From NCBI RefSeq assembly GCF_003946015.1, contig NZ_RHNU01000002.1:1-64000 (forward strand): 64,000 nucleotides of DNA. The letters are read 5' to 3'. Source of the DNA: Companilactobacillus insicii (GTDB lineage Bacteria > Bacillota > Bacilli > Lactobacillales > Lactobacillaceae). Positions within the stretch are counted from its first letter, which is position 1; each line of letters starts with the position of its first letter. The position numbers and the translations under genes were made by a program. Positions 54,986 through 62,885 of the stretch are shown here, one piece after another. The notes beneath the pieces were generated by a model. It did not search any database, had not been told where the DNA came from, and saw only the letters and a program-made list of their open reading frames with translations.

Positions 54986-55029
54986 GAGTTTCAGTTATGA
55001 AATTTAACTCATAACTGAAACTCTTTTTT
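54986..55029 (+). terminator. Terminator of mntH
   Basis: GAGTTTCAGTTATGA/TCATAACTGAAACTC perfect 15-bp stem followed by six T. Confidence 0.92.
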
Positions 55030-55084
55030 GATACCTTTTATAAATTTGCTAACTTAATTTCCATATTTATTTTAAAAAAAATAC

Positions 55085-55130
55085 ATTTTACTAGTTTAGT
55101 TGCGTCATCTAGTAAAATATCTAGTAAAAT
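55085..55130. repeat. ATTTTACTAG/CTAGTAAAAT repeats upstream of terC
   Basis: One ATTTTACTAG at 55085-55094 and two inverted copies CTAGTAAAAT at 55109-55118 and 55121-55130. The first two can form a 10-bp hairpin; the third competes for the same partner. Nothing resembling the Mn-sensing yybP-ykoY element was found in this 233-base gap. Confidence 0.5.
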
Positions 55131-55211
55131 AAAAAGTAAATAAAGATATACAAATCGTCAAAAATCCAGTATCATTTTGGGAAATAAATAATTTGAGGGA
55201 GCATATTCTGA

Positions 55212-55973
55212 TTGAATGCACTTGTAAACATGTACGGCCCATTCTTCGACCTGCATAACTGGGCAACAGTTATTGAATCTGGCGAAGATTGGTTAATAAT
55301 TCTATCTTTGGTAGTTATGGAATGTATCCTTTCTGTTGATAACGCTGTAGTATTAGCTGCGCAGACACAATCCTTACCTAACAAAGTAGAACAAGAGAAA
55401 TCATTGTTTTACGGATTGTTTGGAGCATATATCTTCCGCTTTCTAGTTATCGGTATCGGTGTCTACTTAATTAACTTTTGGTGGATCAAGGTCTTGGGTG
55501 CTGGTTACTTATTCTATCTATTCTTAAAGTATTTCTTCATAGATAGACGAAAAAAAGGAAAAGTTGAAGTTCCTACTGAGAAGCCTCAACCTAAAGGCTG
55601 GAAAAAACATATTCATATCTCACAATTCTGGCAAGTTGTTATCTCAATTGAATTGATGGACATTGTCTTTTCAATCGACTCGGTTCTTGCATCTCTTGCT
55701 ATTTCAAGTAATCCTGTCATTGTCCTAATTGGTGGTATGATTGGTATCCTGGCTATGCGTGGAATCGCCGAATTAATTATGGGACTGATGAATCGCATAC
55801 CTGAACTACAAGGTATGGCTTACTTCTTGATTTTATTCATCTCAGTTAAGCTATTCTTATCAATTCCAGCTATCGATATCGAAGTACCAAACATGCTATT
55901 CGTAGCAGTTTTAATAGCTGCTATTATCGTGACATTGATAATTCATCAAATTAACGATAATTCATCAAATTAA
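55212..55973 (+). CDS. TerC-family integral membrane protein (putative Mn2+ exporter)
   Basis: 253 residues, seven or more TM helices. The TerC hallmarks appear as SLVVMECILSVDNAVVLA and VISIELMDIVFSIDSVLA, each with Asp/Glu in the helix. TerC proteins of the YkoY/YceF group export manganese and supply it to secreted enzymes. Start is TTG 55212 after SD GAGGGAG, 10 bases away; ATG at 55230 is an alternative. Next to mntH, suggesting balanced Mn2+ import and export. Confidence 0.88.
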   Translation: MNALVNMYGPFFDLHNWATVIESGEDWLIILSLVVMECILSVDNAVVLAAQTQSLPNKVEQEKSLFYGLFGAYIFRFLVIGIGVYLINFWWIKVLGAGYLFYLFLKYFFIDRRKKGKVEVPTEKPQPKGWKKHIHISQFWQVVISIELMDIVFSIDSVLASLAISSNPVIVLIGGMIGILAMRGIAELIMGLMNRIPELQGMAYFLILFISVKLFLSIPAIDIEVPNMLFVAVLIAAIIVTLIIHQINDNSSN

Positions 55974-55996
55974 CAATAAGAAAAAAAGCATAAAAT

Positions 55997-56037
55997 AAAA
56001 AAGTTCCTGATAGATTTTAATCTATCAGGAACTTTTT
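55997..56037. terminator. Bidirectional terminator between terC and AraC gene
   Basis: AAAGTTCCTGATAGATT/AATCTATCAGGAACTTT perfect stem with A and T flanks. Confidence 0.92.
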
Positions 56038-56881
56038 ACTTATTACGGCGAAATTTAGACGGTGTATAGCCAGTATACTTCTTGAAAGTCTGACTAAAAT
56101 AACTCATACGCGTAAATCCTAATTCATTAGATACATCTTGAATACTTAATTCTGTATCCTTCAAAAGAAACATCGCTCTTTGAATCTTTCTTGCATTCAA
56201 GTACACTGAAAAACTTAATTTAGTTTCTTTTTTGAATAACTTACTAAAATAATAATCGGATAAATAAACACGATTAGCAACTTGGTCCAAAGTTAATCGT
56301 TTATCCAAATTATCATCTATGAATTCAACTGCTGTAATAATTGCGCGATTAGACGTCGACAACTGTTGTAGTTGTTGTAAAGCCATTGCTTCACTATCAT
56401 CCAACTCATCAATCATTTCATCGACACTAACTGGCTGCTTTACTAAGAAATCATCGATTCCGCGATTCTCCACAAGTAAACGAGCCATATTTTCAAACAA
56501 GTATTTCAAAAATTCTGCTTGTTTTTGTAATCTTTGTAGTAGCAACAAACTTTCTGGACTAGGCTTGCCAGAAACATCGTGAGCAACATACAATTTACCA
56601 ACCATTTGGTTTATTGTAGAAATACGAATTGGCAAATCAGTTAACTCAATATTGTGCTTAAAACGATCCGTGCTTAATTGAGAAAAGTTCTTAACCTTAT
56701 CCAAATTAGCTAAAATGCTTTTTTCTGATGGTTCACCTAACGCATTTGAAATCAATTTATCATTATTATCTAACACAAAAATAACCAGATCGTTTGTTCT
56801 GGCATAATTTTGCAATACTCGTATCAAAGTTTTCTCGTTGCTGGAAAGAAGAGTTGCCAAATCGAATTCTTCCATTTTCAT
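56036..56881 (-). CDS. AraC-family regulator with N-terminal sensory domain
   Basis: 281 residues. The C-terminal ~100 residues hold two HTH motifs (RLTLDQVANRVYLSDYYFSK; SIQDVSNELGFTRMSYFSQT, ending KYTGYTPSKFRRNK). The N-terminal ~125 residues are not a cupin; their pattern (YARTNDLVIFVLDNNDKLIS) resembles a PocR/GAF-like ligand domain, joined by a Gln/Leu-rich helix (EAMALQQLQQLSTSNRA). ATG 56881 or 56875 are both possible. Target genes not evident; it is a lone gene between terC and DUF488. Confidence 0.8.
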   Translation of the reverse strand: MKMEEFDLATLLSSNEKTLIRVLQNYARTNDLVIFVLDNNDKLISNALGEPSEKSILANLDKVKNFSQLSTDRFKHNIELTDLPIRISTINQMVGKLYVAHDVSGKPSPESLLLLQRLQKQAEFLKYLFENMARLLVENRGIDDFLVKQPVSVDEMIDELDDSEAMALQQLQQLSTSNRAIITAVEFIDDNLDKRLTLDQVANRVYLSDYYFSKLFKKETKLSFSVYLNARKIQRAMFLLKDTELSIQDVSNELGFTRMSYFSQTFKKYTGYTPSKFRRNK

Positions 56882-56938
56882 CCGTCCCGTCTTTTAACTT
56901 TACTTATATAATTATAATACGATAGGTATATTCTTCAA

Positions 56939-57304
56939 TTATTTATTAATTTCTTTATTTAAAAATTTAATGAGAACGTCTGCATTATTGTGTTCTTCGT
57001 CTTTAGCACCATATAAAATCAGGACATCTTGATCCTTCAACGCCGTTATAACGGTGTCGACGAATTCTTTGGTATAGTCATTATGTTCTATTTCATCCAT
57101 ATATTTCTTTTCAAACTCTGGAAACTTCTCAGGATCATGACTGAACCATTTTCTTAATTCAGGTGAGGGTGCTATTTCTTTTGCCCATAAATCTAAATTG
57201 GCACGTAATTTGGACATACCTCTTGGCCATAGGCGGTCAACTAAAATTCTATATCCATCAGGTAATTCCTTGCTATAGATACGTTTGAGAACTATTTTTG
57301 ACAT
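56939..57304 (-). CDS. DUF488-family protein (YeaO type)
   Basis: 121 residues from ATG 57304 (SD AGAGGTC); the frame is open to 57415 but overlaps the opuC start and has no SD. Family motifs: RILVDRLWPRGMSK, LRKWFSHDPEKFPEFEKKY, LILYGAKDEEHNNADVLIKF. Small cytoplasmic protein of unknown biochemical function, often beside stress genes. Divergent from the opuC operon. Confidence 0.85.
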   Translation of the reverse strand: MSKIVLKRIYSKELPDGYRILVDRLWPRGMSKLRANLDLWAKEIAPSPELRKWFSHDPEKFPEFEKKYMDEIEHNDYTKEFVDTVITALKDQDVLILYGAKDEEHNNADVLIKFLNKEINK

Positions 57305-57353
57305 TTTATCTTCGACCTCTTTTTGAATTAATCTCACTATAATTGTATCATAG

Positions 57354-57363
57354 CTAACGTTAG
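57354..57363. promoter_or_regulatory. Short palindrome upstream of opuCA
   Basis: CTAACGTTAG, a perfect 10-bp palindrome about 20 bases before the opuCA ATG, near the divergent start of the DUF488 gene. A regulator site is possible; no family assigned. Confidence 0.3.
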
Positions 57364-57382
57364 TCATTTTATAGGAGGATTT

Positions 57383-58585
57383 ATGCAGTCTGCAAAAGAA
57401 ATAATATCGTTTCAAAATGTAGCAAAAAACTACCGTGGCGGCAATGATGCCGTTGAAGATATCAACATAACTATTAATGAGGGGGAATTCGTTTGCCTAA
57501 TAGGAACTTCCGGTTCTGGTAAGACCACAACTATGAGAATGATCAACCGTATGATTGAACCTAGTCGCGGTAAAATCATTTTCAAGGGAAAGAATCTTAA
57601 GACATTCGACCCAGTAAGACTACGACGTACAATTGGCTACGTTATTCAGAATAATGGACTAATGCCTCACATGACCATTAAGGATAATATCACCCTAGTA
57701 CCCAAGCTGCTCAAGTGGCAACAGGATAAAATGGACCGTAAGGCTAAAGAATTAATAAAATTGGCTGACTTGCCTGAAAGTTATTTAGATCGTTACCCTG
57801 CCGAATTATCTGGTGGGCAGCAACAAAGAATTGGTGTCGTTCGTGCTCTAGCAGCCGACCAAGACATTATACTAATGGATGAGCCCTTCGGTGCGCTTGA
57901 TCCAATTACACGTGACGACTTACAAGATCTTGTCAAAAATCTTCAAGAAGAACTTGGAAAAACAATCATCTTTGTTACACATGATATGGATGAAGCTCTA
58001 AAGCTCGCTACTCATATCGTTATTATGGACAGTGGTCACGTTATCCAAGATGATACACCTGACAATATCTTGCAACATCCTGGTAATGACTTCGTAAAGG
58101 AATTACTTGGTGAGGAACGTTTGCTTCAAGCTCAACAAAATACTCTATCTGTAAGTGACATTATGTCTAAGAATCCAGCAAAGATTACACTTGGTCAATC
58201 ACTAGCTGAAGCAATTAGAGAAATGAGTTATCGTCACGTTGATACATTGTTAGTTACTGATGATAATAACAAACTCAAAGGATTTATCGACTTAGAGACG
58301 ATTAACGACCGATACTCGAAGTATTCGAATGTGTCGGACATCTATAAGCCTAATCGATTTAAAGTCAAGACAACGTCATATTTGCGTGATACGAGTGAAC
58401 GTATCCTTAAACAAGGATACAAGTACGTACCTGTCATCGATAATGATAATAATTTAATCGGTATTGTTACTCGTGCATCACTAGTTAATATTATTTACGA
58501 TGCTATCTGGGGTAAAGAAGAATTAGATAATCCTGAAAATATCAAACTACCTGATACAATCGCAAAGGAGAGTGATAATGCATGA
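57383..58585 (+). CDS. opuCA: Osmoprotectant ABC transporter ATPase with CBS domains
   Basis: 400 residues: ATPase domain with Walker [10 protein letters not shown], signature [14 protein letters not shown] and Walker [15 protein letters not shown], then two CBS domains (~255-375; [20 protein letters not shown] and [19 protein letters not shown]) that sense ionic strength in OpuA/OpuC systems. Drives glycine betaine, carnitine or choline uptake under osmotic stress. SD AGGAGG before ATG 57383. First gene of a four-gene operon with overlapping or near-contiguous genes. Confidence 0.92.
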   Translation: MQSAKEIISFQNVAKNYRGGNDAVEDINITINEGEFVCLIGTSGSGKTTTMRMINRMIEPSRGKIIFKGKNLKTFDPVRLRRTIGYVIQNNGLMPHMTIKDNITLVPKLLKWQQDKMDRKAKELIKLADLPESYLDRYPAELSGGQQQRIGVVRALAADQDIILMDEPFGALDPITRDDLQDLVKNLQEELGKTIIFVTHDMDEALKLATHIVIMDSGHVIQDDTPDNILQHPGNDFVKELLGEERLLQAQQNTLSVSDIMSKNPAKITLGQSLAEAIREMSYRHVDTLLVTDDNNKLKGFIDLETINDRYSKYSNVSDIYKPNRFKVKTTSYLRDTSERILKQGYKYVPVIDNDNNLIGIVTRASLVNIIYDAIWGKEELDNPENIKLPDTIAKESDNA

Positions 58586-59217
58586 TTACCTTTCTGAACC
58601 AGCATGGCTCTGAATTGATAATCAAAACCTGGGAACAAATTTATATCTCAGCTTTTGCCATTATCCTCGGAATAATCGTGGCTGTACCACTAGGAATCCT
58701 GTTAACACGCTATGACAAGACTGCCAAGTATGTTATGTCCATATCAGGGATGCTCCAAACAATTCCTTCATTAGCACTTCTTGCTCTGATGATTCCCGTA
58801 TTTGGGATCGGTAAAGTACCAGCTATCGTTGCTTTATTCATCTATTCGCTTCTACCAATTTTGCGTAATACATATATTGGTATGAAAAAAGTTAATGCGA
58901 ACTTGATCGATGCCGCACGTGGTTTAGGAATGACCACCATGCAGTCCATTTTTAAAGTTGAAATACCAATGTCCATGCCTATTATAATGTCTGGTATCAG
59001 GCTCTCAACTGTTTATGTAATTTCTTGGTCTACTTTGGCGTCGTATATCGGTGCCGGTGGATTAGGTGATTTCATCTTTAACGGACTTAACCTTTACAAC
59101 CCTAGTCTAATTATAGGTGGAACAATTCCTGTTACTATCTTGGCAATTCTTGCTGATTATTTATTAGGAATATTTGAGAAAAAAGTTACACCAAAAACGA
59201 AACGTAGTGAGGTGTAA
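58582..59217 (+). CDS. opuCB: Osmoprotectant ABC transporter permease
   Basis: 211 residues, about five or six TM helices, with the binding-protein-dependent permease EAA-type loop ([20 protein letters not shown]). It overlaps the ATPase gene by four bases (ATGA). Paralogous to the fourth gene of the operon; together they would form a heterodimeric pore. Confidence 0.9.
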   Translation: MITFLNQHGSELIIKTWEQIYISAFAIILGIIVAVPLGILLTRYDKTAKYVMSISGMLQTIPSLALLALMIPVFGIGKVPAIVALFIYSLLPILRNTYIGMKKVNANLIDAARGLGMTTMQSIFKVEIPMSMPIIMSGIRLSTVYVISWSTLASYIGAGGLGDFIFNGLNLYNPSLIIGGTIPVTILAILADYLLGIFEKKVTPKTKRSEV

Positions 59218-59219
59218 AC

Positions 59220-60146
59220 ATGAAAAGAATATTCAAAAAAATAATTACATTGATATCTTTAGCAACCATGTTATTAGTCTCTGGATGCGGTTGGCCTGGA
59301 TTGGGCTCCGGTTCTGAAGACACCATAAAAGTTGCAAGTTTATCTACAACCGAATCTATGATCATGTCTGAAATCATAATGGAGTTAATTTCTCACGAAA
59401 CTAACTATCACACTGAAATCGTTAATAACTTGGGATCAAATCAGCTTGTCCATGCAGCATTGATGCGTCATAACGCTGATATAGCTGCTGAGAATTTCAC
59501 TGGTGATGAACTTATTGCTACTCTGAACCACAAGCCTATCAAAAATCGTGCGAAAGCTAATAGAACTGTCAAAAGACTATATAAGCAACGCTTCGATCAG
59601 ACTTGGTTCCCAACTTATGGATTTGCTAACACGTACAATATGCTAGTTACACAAGAAATAGCTAAAAAATACCATCTACATAACATCAGTGATCTTAAAA
59701 AAATAGCACCTAATATCAATATTGGTGCTGATAATATCTGGATCAACCGTCCCGATGATGGTTACCCAGCATTTTCTCGTACCTACGGTTTTACTTTTAA
59801 GCGAGTTTACCCAATGCAAGTTGGCTTAGTTTATTCTGCTGTTGCTGCAGGTAAAATGTCAGCCGTTCTAGGATATTCAACCGATGGACGTATCAAGAGT
59901 TATAACTTGAAGATCTTGCCTGACAACAAGCAATTCTTCCCTCCATATGATACTAGTATGGTTGTTAATAATAGCTTGCTGAGAAAGCATCCAGAACTTA
60001 AACCACTATTACATCGTCTAGATGGAAAAATTTCATTATCACAAATGCAAACAATGAATTATGAAGTCGATAATAATCTCCGCGAACCGGCAGATGTCGC
60101 TCAAGAATTCTTACAAAAACATAATTACTTTAGGGGTGAAAAATAA
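59220..60146 (+). CDS. opuCC: Osmoprotectant-binding lipoprotein
   Basis: 308 residues. Lipobox LLVSGCG with Cys23 lipidated. OpuAC-type binding fold: IKVASLSTTESMIMSEIIME, NNLGSNQLVHAALMRHNADI, NMLVTQEIAKKYHLHNISDL, AVLGYSTDGRIKSYNLKIL. Extracellular receptor that delivers quaternary amines to the two permeases. Two bases separate it from opuCB. Confidence 0.92.
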   Translation: MKRIFKKIITLISLATMLLVSGCGWPGLGSGSEDTIKVASLSTTESMIMSEIIMELISHETNYHTEIVNNLGSNQLVHAALMRHNADIAAENFTGDELIATLNHKPIKNRAKANRTVKRLYKQRFDQTWFPTYGFANTYNMLVTQEIAKKYHLHNISDLKKIAPNINIGADNIWINRPDDGYPAFSRTYGFTFKRVYPMQVGLVYSAVAAGKMSAVLGYSTDGRIKSYNLKILPDNKQFFPPYDTSMVVNNSLLRKHPELKPLLHRLDGKISLSQMQTMNYEVDNNLREPADVAQEFLQKHNYFRGEK

Positions 60147-60147
60147 T

Positions 60148-60810
60148 ATGGCTGACCAGCCGTTATGGAGACAATTAATTTTTTATTTTACTCACAATGG
60201 AATATATATTTTGGAACAATTCTGTCGTCATTTTTTAATCTCATTTTATGGGGTTCTAATCGCTGCAGTAATTGGTATTCCACTGGGAATTTACATCGCA
60301 AATCACTACAAATTAGGTAATTTTATTATCAGTATCGCTAACGTTATTCAGACTGTTCCCTCACTAGCAATGCTATCAATCATCATGTTGGTGCTAGGAT
60401 TAGGTCCTAATACCGTAATTGTGACGATATTCTTATACTCACTATTACCTATTCTAAAGAATACTTATACCGGCATGAAAAACGTTGATCCTAACGTAAT
60501 TGATTCTGCACGTGGTATGGGAATGACCGGAATACAATTATTGTATATGGTTAAATTGCCACTCGCCATGTCAGTTATTATGTCAGGTATTCGTACCGCT
60601 ATGGTCGTAGCAATTGGTAACACAGCCATTGGCTCATTCGTCGGCGCTGGCGGACTTGGTGACTTAATTATTCGTGGTACTAACGCTACTGATGGTGCTC
60701 CTCTTATCCTAGCAGGAGCATTACCAACCGCACTTATGGCTGTCATAACCGATCTATTGATTGGATTACTCCAAAAATATTTCGAACCTACAAACTATAT
60801 GAAAAAATAA
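60148..60810 (+). CDS. opuCD: Osmoprotectant ABC transporter permease, second subunit
   Basis: 220 residues from ATG 60148 (SD TAGGGGTG); the frame opens at 60061 inside opuCC without SD. About five or six TM helices and the EAA-type loop (DSARGMGMTGIQLLYMVKLP). Overlapping function with opuCB. Last gene of the operon. The CIRCE dyad right after its stop could also act as a hairpin. Confidence 0.9.
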   Translation: MADQPLWRQLIFYFTHNGIYILEQFCRHFLISFYGVLIAAVIGIPLGIYIANHYKLGNFIISIANVIQTVPSLAMLSIIMLVLGLGPNTVIVTIFLYSLLPILKNTYTGMKNVDPNVIDSARGMGMTGIQLLYMVKLPLAMSVIMSGIRTAMVVAIGNTAIGSFVGAGGLGDLIIRGTNATDGAPLILAGALPTALMAVITDLLIGLLQKYFEPTNYMKK

Positions 60811-60813
60811 TAT

Positions 60814-60840
60814 TTAGCACTCAGCAATTAAGAGTGCTAA
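60814..60840. promoter_or_regulatory. CIRCE element (HrcA operator)
   Basis: TTAGCACTC-N9-GAGTGCTAA, a perfect consensus CIRCE, four bases before the -35 box of the hsp20 gene. Its arms extend to AATATTTAGCACTC, so it also makes a strong hairpin behind opuCD. Confidence 0.95.
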
Positions 60841-60844
60841 ATAT

Positions 60845-60874
60845 TTGAACTTTCCCCCAAGCAGGTACTACAAT
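60845..60874 (+). promoter_or_regulatory. Promoter of hsp20
   Basis: TTGAAC (60845-60850), 18-base spacer, TACAAT (60869-60874), directly downstream of CIRCE. Confidence 0.7.
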
Positions 60875-60908
60875 GTATTTGTAATGAAGGAAAGGAAGTA
60901 ATTGATAT

Positions 60909-61343
60909 ATGAGTAACGAAATTATGGATCGTCCAAATGACATTATGAGAGACTGGTTTGATACAAATTGGATGAATAGCTTTCCAACATTCTTTAAGGA
61001 TGCTAATACTGATGCAACACTAAAGACAGACATTAAGGAATCTGACAAAGACTATCAAGTTCATGTTGATATGCCAGCTTTCGATAAAAAGAATATCGAT
61101 ATAAATTATCAAAATAACACACTAACTATTAGTGGTCATCGTGATAGCTTCAACGATCACGAAGATAAGAACGGCGATATGATTATGAGTGAACGTTCAG
61201 GCGGACGTTTTGCAAGACAATATCACCTACCAGCAGTTGATGAGAAGAACATTACAGCTAATTATGATAATGGTGTCTTGAAGATCACATTACCAAAGAT
61301 GGAAGACAAGAAAGAATTAGGTCACCACATTGATGTCAACTAA
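60909..61343 (+). CDS. Small heat shock protein Hsp20
   Basis: 144 residues with the alpha-crystallin domain at ~40-140 (DIKESDKDYQVHVDMPAFDK; NNTLTISGHRD; RSGGRFARQYHLPAVDEKNI; GVLKITLPK). ATP-independent holdase that binds unfolding proteins in the cytoplasm and at membranes. SD AAAGGAAG. HrcA control through CIRCE is typical for groESL/dnaK and less common for Hsp20 genes, so heat induction via HrcA is predicted. Confidence 0.93.
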   Translation: MSNEIMDRPNDIMRDWFDTNWMNSFPTFFKDANTDATLKTDIKESDKDYQVHVDMPAFDKKNIDINYQNNTLTISGHRDSFNDHEDKNGDMIMSERSGGRFARQYHLPAVDEKNITANYDNGVLKITLPKMEDKKELGHHIDVN

Positions 61344-61355
61344 TAATTAGTCAAA

Positions 61356-61394
61356 AATAAGACACATTCGATTAAGAATGTGCCTTATTTTTTT
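61356..61394. terminator. Bidirectional terminator between hsp20 and permease
   Basis: AATAAG-CACATTC/GAATGTG-CTTATT stem with one mismatch pair and a run of eight T. Confidence 0.85.
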
Positions 61395-62721
61395 TGCGTA
61401 AATTATAAACAAAAATCAAAATAACCCAGAACAGAATCGTAAAAATCATGGCCATACGTGTTTGTTTAATAACTATCAACAAAACTAATATACCAATGAA
61501 AAATATCAAACTTAAATAATTAGTAAAAGGATAACCTGGCATTTGGTATTTACCCAAATCCTTAGTTTTATGTCGATAAACCACATGAGTAAATAATAAT
61601 ACGATCCAAACAACAATAAAGTTAATCGTAGAAACTGTCGATATCAAGCTAAAGACGCTTGCTGGCATGAAGTAATTCATCAAAACAATTACTAATAAAG
61701 CTGCTCCTGAAAACATCAACGACCAAATGGGAACTCCGTTCCGTCCAACCATGGTCATTTTTTTCGGTGCATTTCCCTTAATACTCAAACTATAAAGCGT
61801 CCTACTTGTACTGAACAAACAGCTATTAGTTGCTGATAATGCCGCTGTTAAGACAACAAAGTTCAGTATTCCCGCTGCTCCTTTAATACCAATACCTGAA
61901 AAGACTTGAACGAACGGACTTGCATCAGTAGTAATATTATTCCAAGGATAAACCGCCATAATGGCTAACATGGATCCAACATAGAATAGACCGATTCTTA
62001 TAGGTACAGAATTAATTGCTTTTGGTAAATTTATCTCAGGGTTATCAGTTTCCCCGGCTGTGATACCAACCATTTCAATACCTACAAAAGCAAAGACTAC
62101 CATTTGAAATGATAGTAAGAAACCTGTTATCCCAGTTGGAAAAAGTCCACCATGACTAACAAGATTGACAAAACTTGCATGTCCACCACTCACGGGAACA
62201 CGAAAAATTGCCATGGCAAAACCTACTACAACTAGAACAATTATTGCTATAACTTTGATCATCGAAAAACTAGATTCCATTTCACCGAATAATTTCACAT
62301 TAACAAAGTTAATTGCAAACAAAATCACTAAAACAGTTAAAGCTGTAACCCACTGTGGTACTTGTGGGAACCAATATTTAACATAAATACCAGTTGCTGT
62401 TAAATCAGCCATTGCCAAAGTTATCCAGCAAAACCAGTATGCCCATCCCGTTACAAATTCAAATCTATCTCCTAAATAAATTCGAATAAAATCCAAAAAT
62501 GAATGCTTAGTAGTATCTGATAATAAAAGTTCACCAATTGCTCTCATCATGAAAAAACAAAATAAACCTGTAATCAAGTACGAGAAAATAATTGATGGAC
62601 CCGATTTGTGGATAGCCTCACCAGAACCCAAGAACAATCCGGTTCCAATTGCCCCACCAATTGCAATCATTTGTATATGTCTACTTCCCAACGACCTAGA
62701 AAGAGTTTGTTTCTCACTCAT
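61372..62721 (-). CDS. APC-family amino acid permease (AAT family)
   Basis: 449 residues, 12 TM helices. Opening RHIQMIAIGGAIGTGLFLGS is the AAT (ProY/LysP/D-serine transporter) signature; FVGIEMVGITAGETDNPEIN and PKAINSVPIRIGLFYVGSML are typical. SD AAGGGAG before ATG 62721. A T-box leader lies directly upstream, so expression responds to an uncharged tRNA and the cargo is probably the cognate amino acid, not identifiable here. Paralogous to the gene that follows on the same strand (62886-64000). Confidence 0.9.
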   Translation of the reverse strand: MSEKQTLSRSLGSRHIQMIAIGGAIGTGLFLGSGEAIHKSGPSIIFSYLITGLFCFFMMRAIGELLLSDTTKHSFLDFIRIYLGDRFEFVTGWAYWFCWITLAMADLTATGIYVKYWFPQVPQWVTALTVLVILFAINFVNVKLFGEMESSFSMIKVIAIIVLVVVGFAMAIFRVPVSGGHASFVNLVSHGGLFPTGITGFLLSFQMVVFAFVGIEMVGITAGETDNPEINLPKAINSVPIRIGLFYVGSMLAIMAVYPWNNITTDASPFVQVFSGIGIKGAAGILNFVVLTAALSATNSCLFSTSRTLYSLSIKGNAPKKMTMVGRNGVPIWSLMFSGAALLVIVLMNYFMPASVFSLISTVSTINFIVVWIVLLFTHVVYRHKTKDLGKYQMPGYPFTNYLSLIFFIGILVLLIVIKQTRMAMIFTILFWVILIFVYNLRKKNKAHS

Positions 62722-62747
62722 AGTATCAGCTCCCTTATAATTTTATA

Positions 62748-62870
62748 AAAAAAGACGCCACTAATACATTTCGTATTAGGGACGTCGTAACGCGGTTCCA
62801 CCCAAATTCGCAATTTCTTGCATCTCTTAAGTTCTATATGGGGAACAAACCACTCTTATACCATTAAATA
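62748..62870 (-). promoter_or_regulatory. T-box riboswitch leader of the amino acid permease gene (short, no recognisable Stem I)
   Basis: On the minus strand the T-box core GGGTGGAACCGCG (62791-62803) is followed by a terminator GACGTCCCTAATAC...GTATTAGTGGCGTC plus seven T (62748-62786). Upstream are two small hairpins (GTTC/GAAC and GCAA-GAAA-TTGC) and then only ~65 bases before the stop codon of the previous gene. A normal ~100-base Stem I with specifier loop does not fit between a TATAAG-like -10 near 62855 and the core. Confidence 0.82.
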
Positions 62871-62885
62871 AATACTTACTGAATC

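Noticed and set aside
54979-55211. yybP-ykoY manganese riboswitch before terC
   Set aside because: The AT-rich spacer has none of the conserved GC-rich stems of that element.
57305-57415. N-terminal extension of the DUF488 protein
   Set aside because: It overlaps the divergent opuCA start and SD and lacks family similarity; ATG 57304 begins the known domain.
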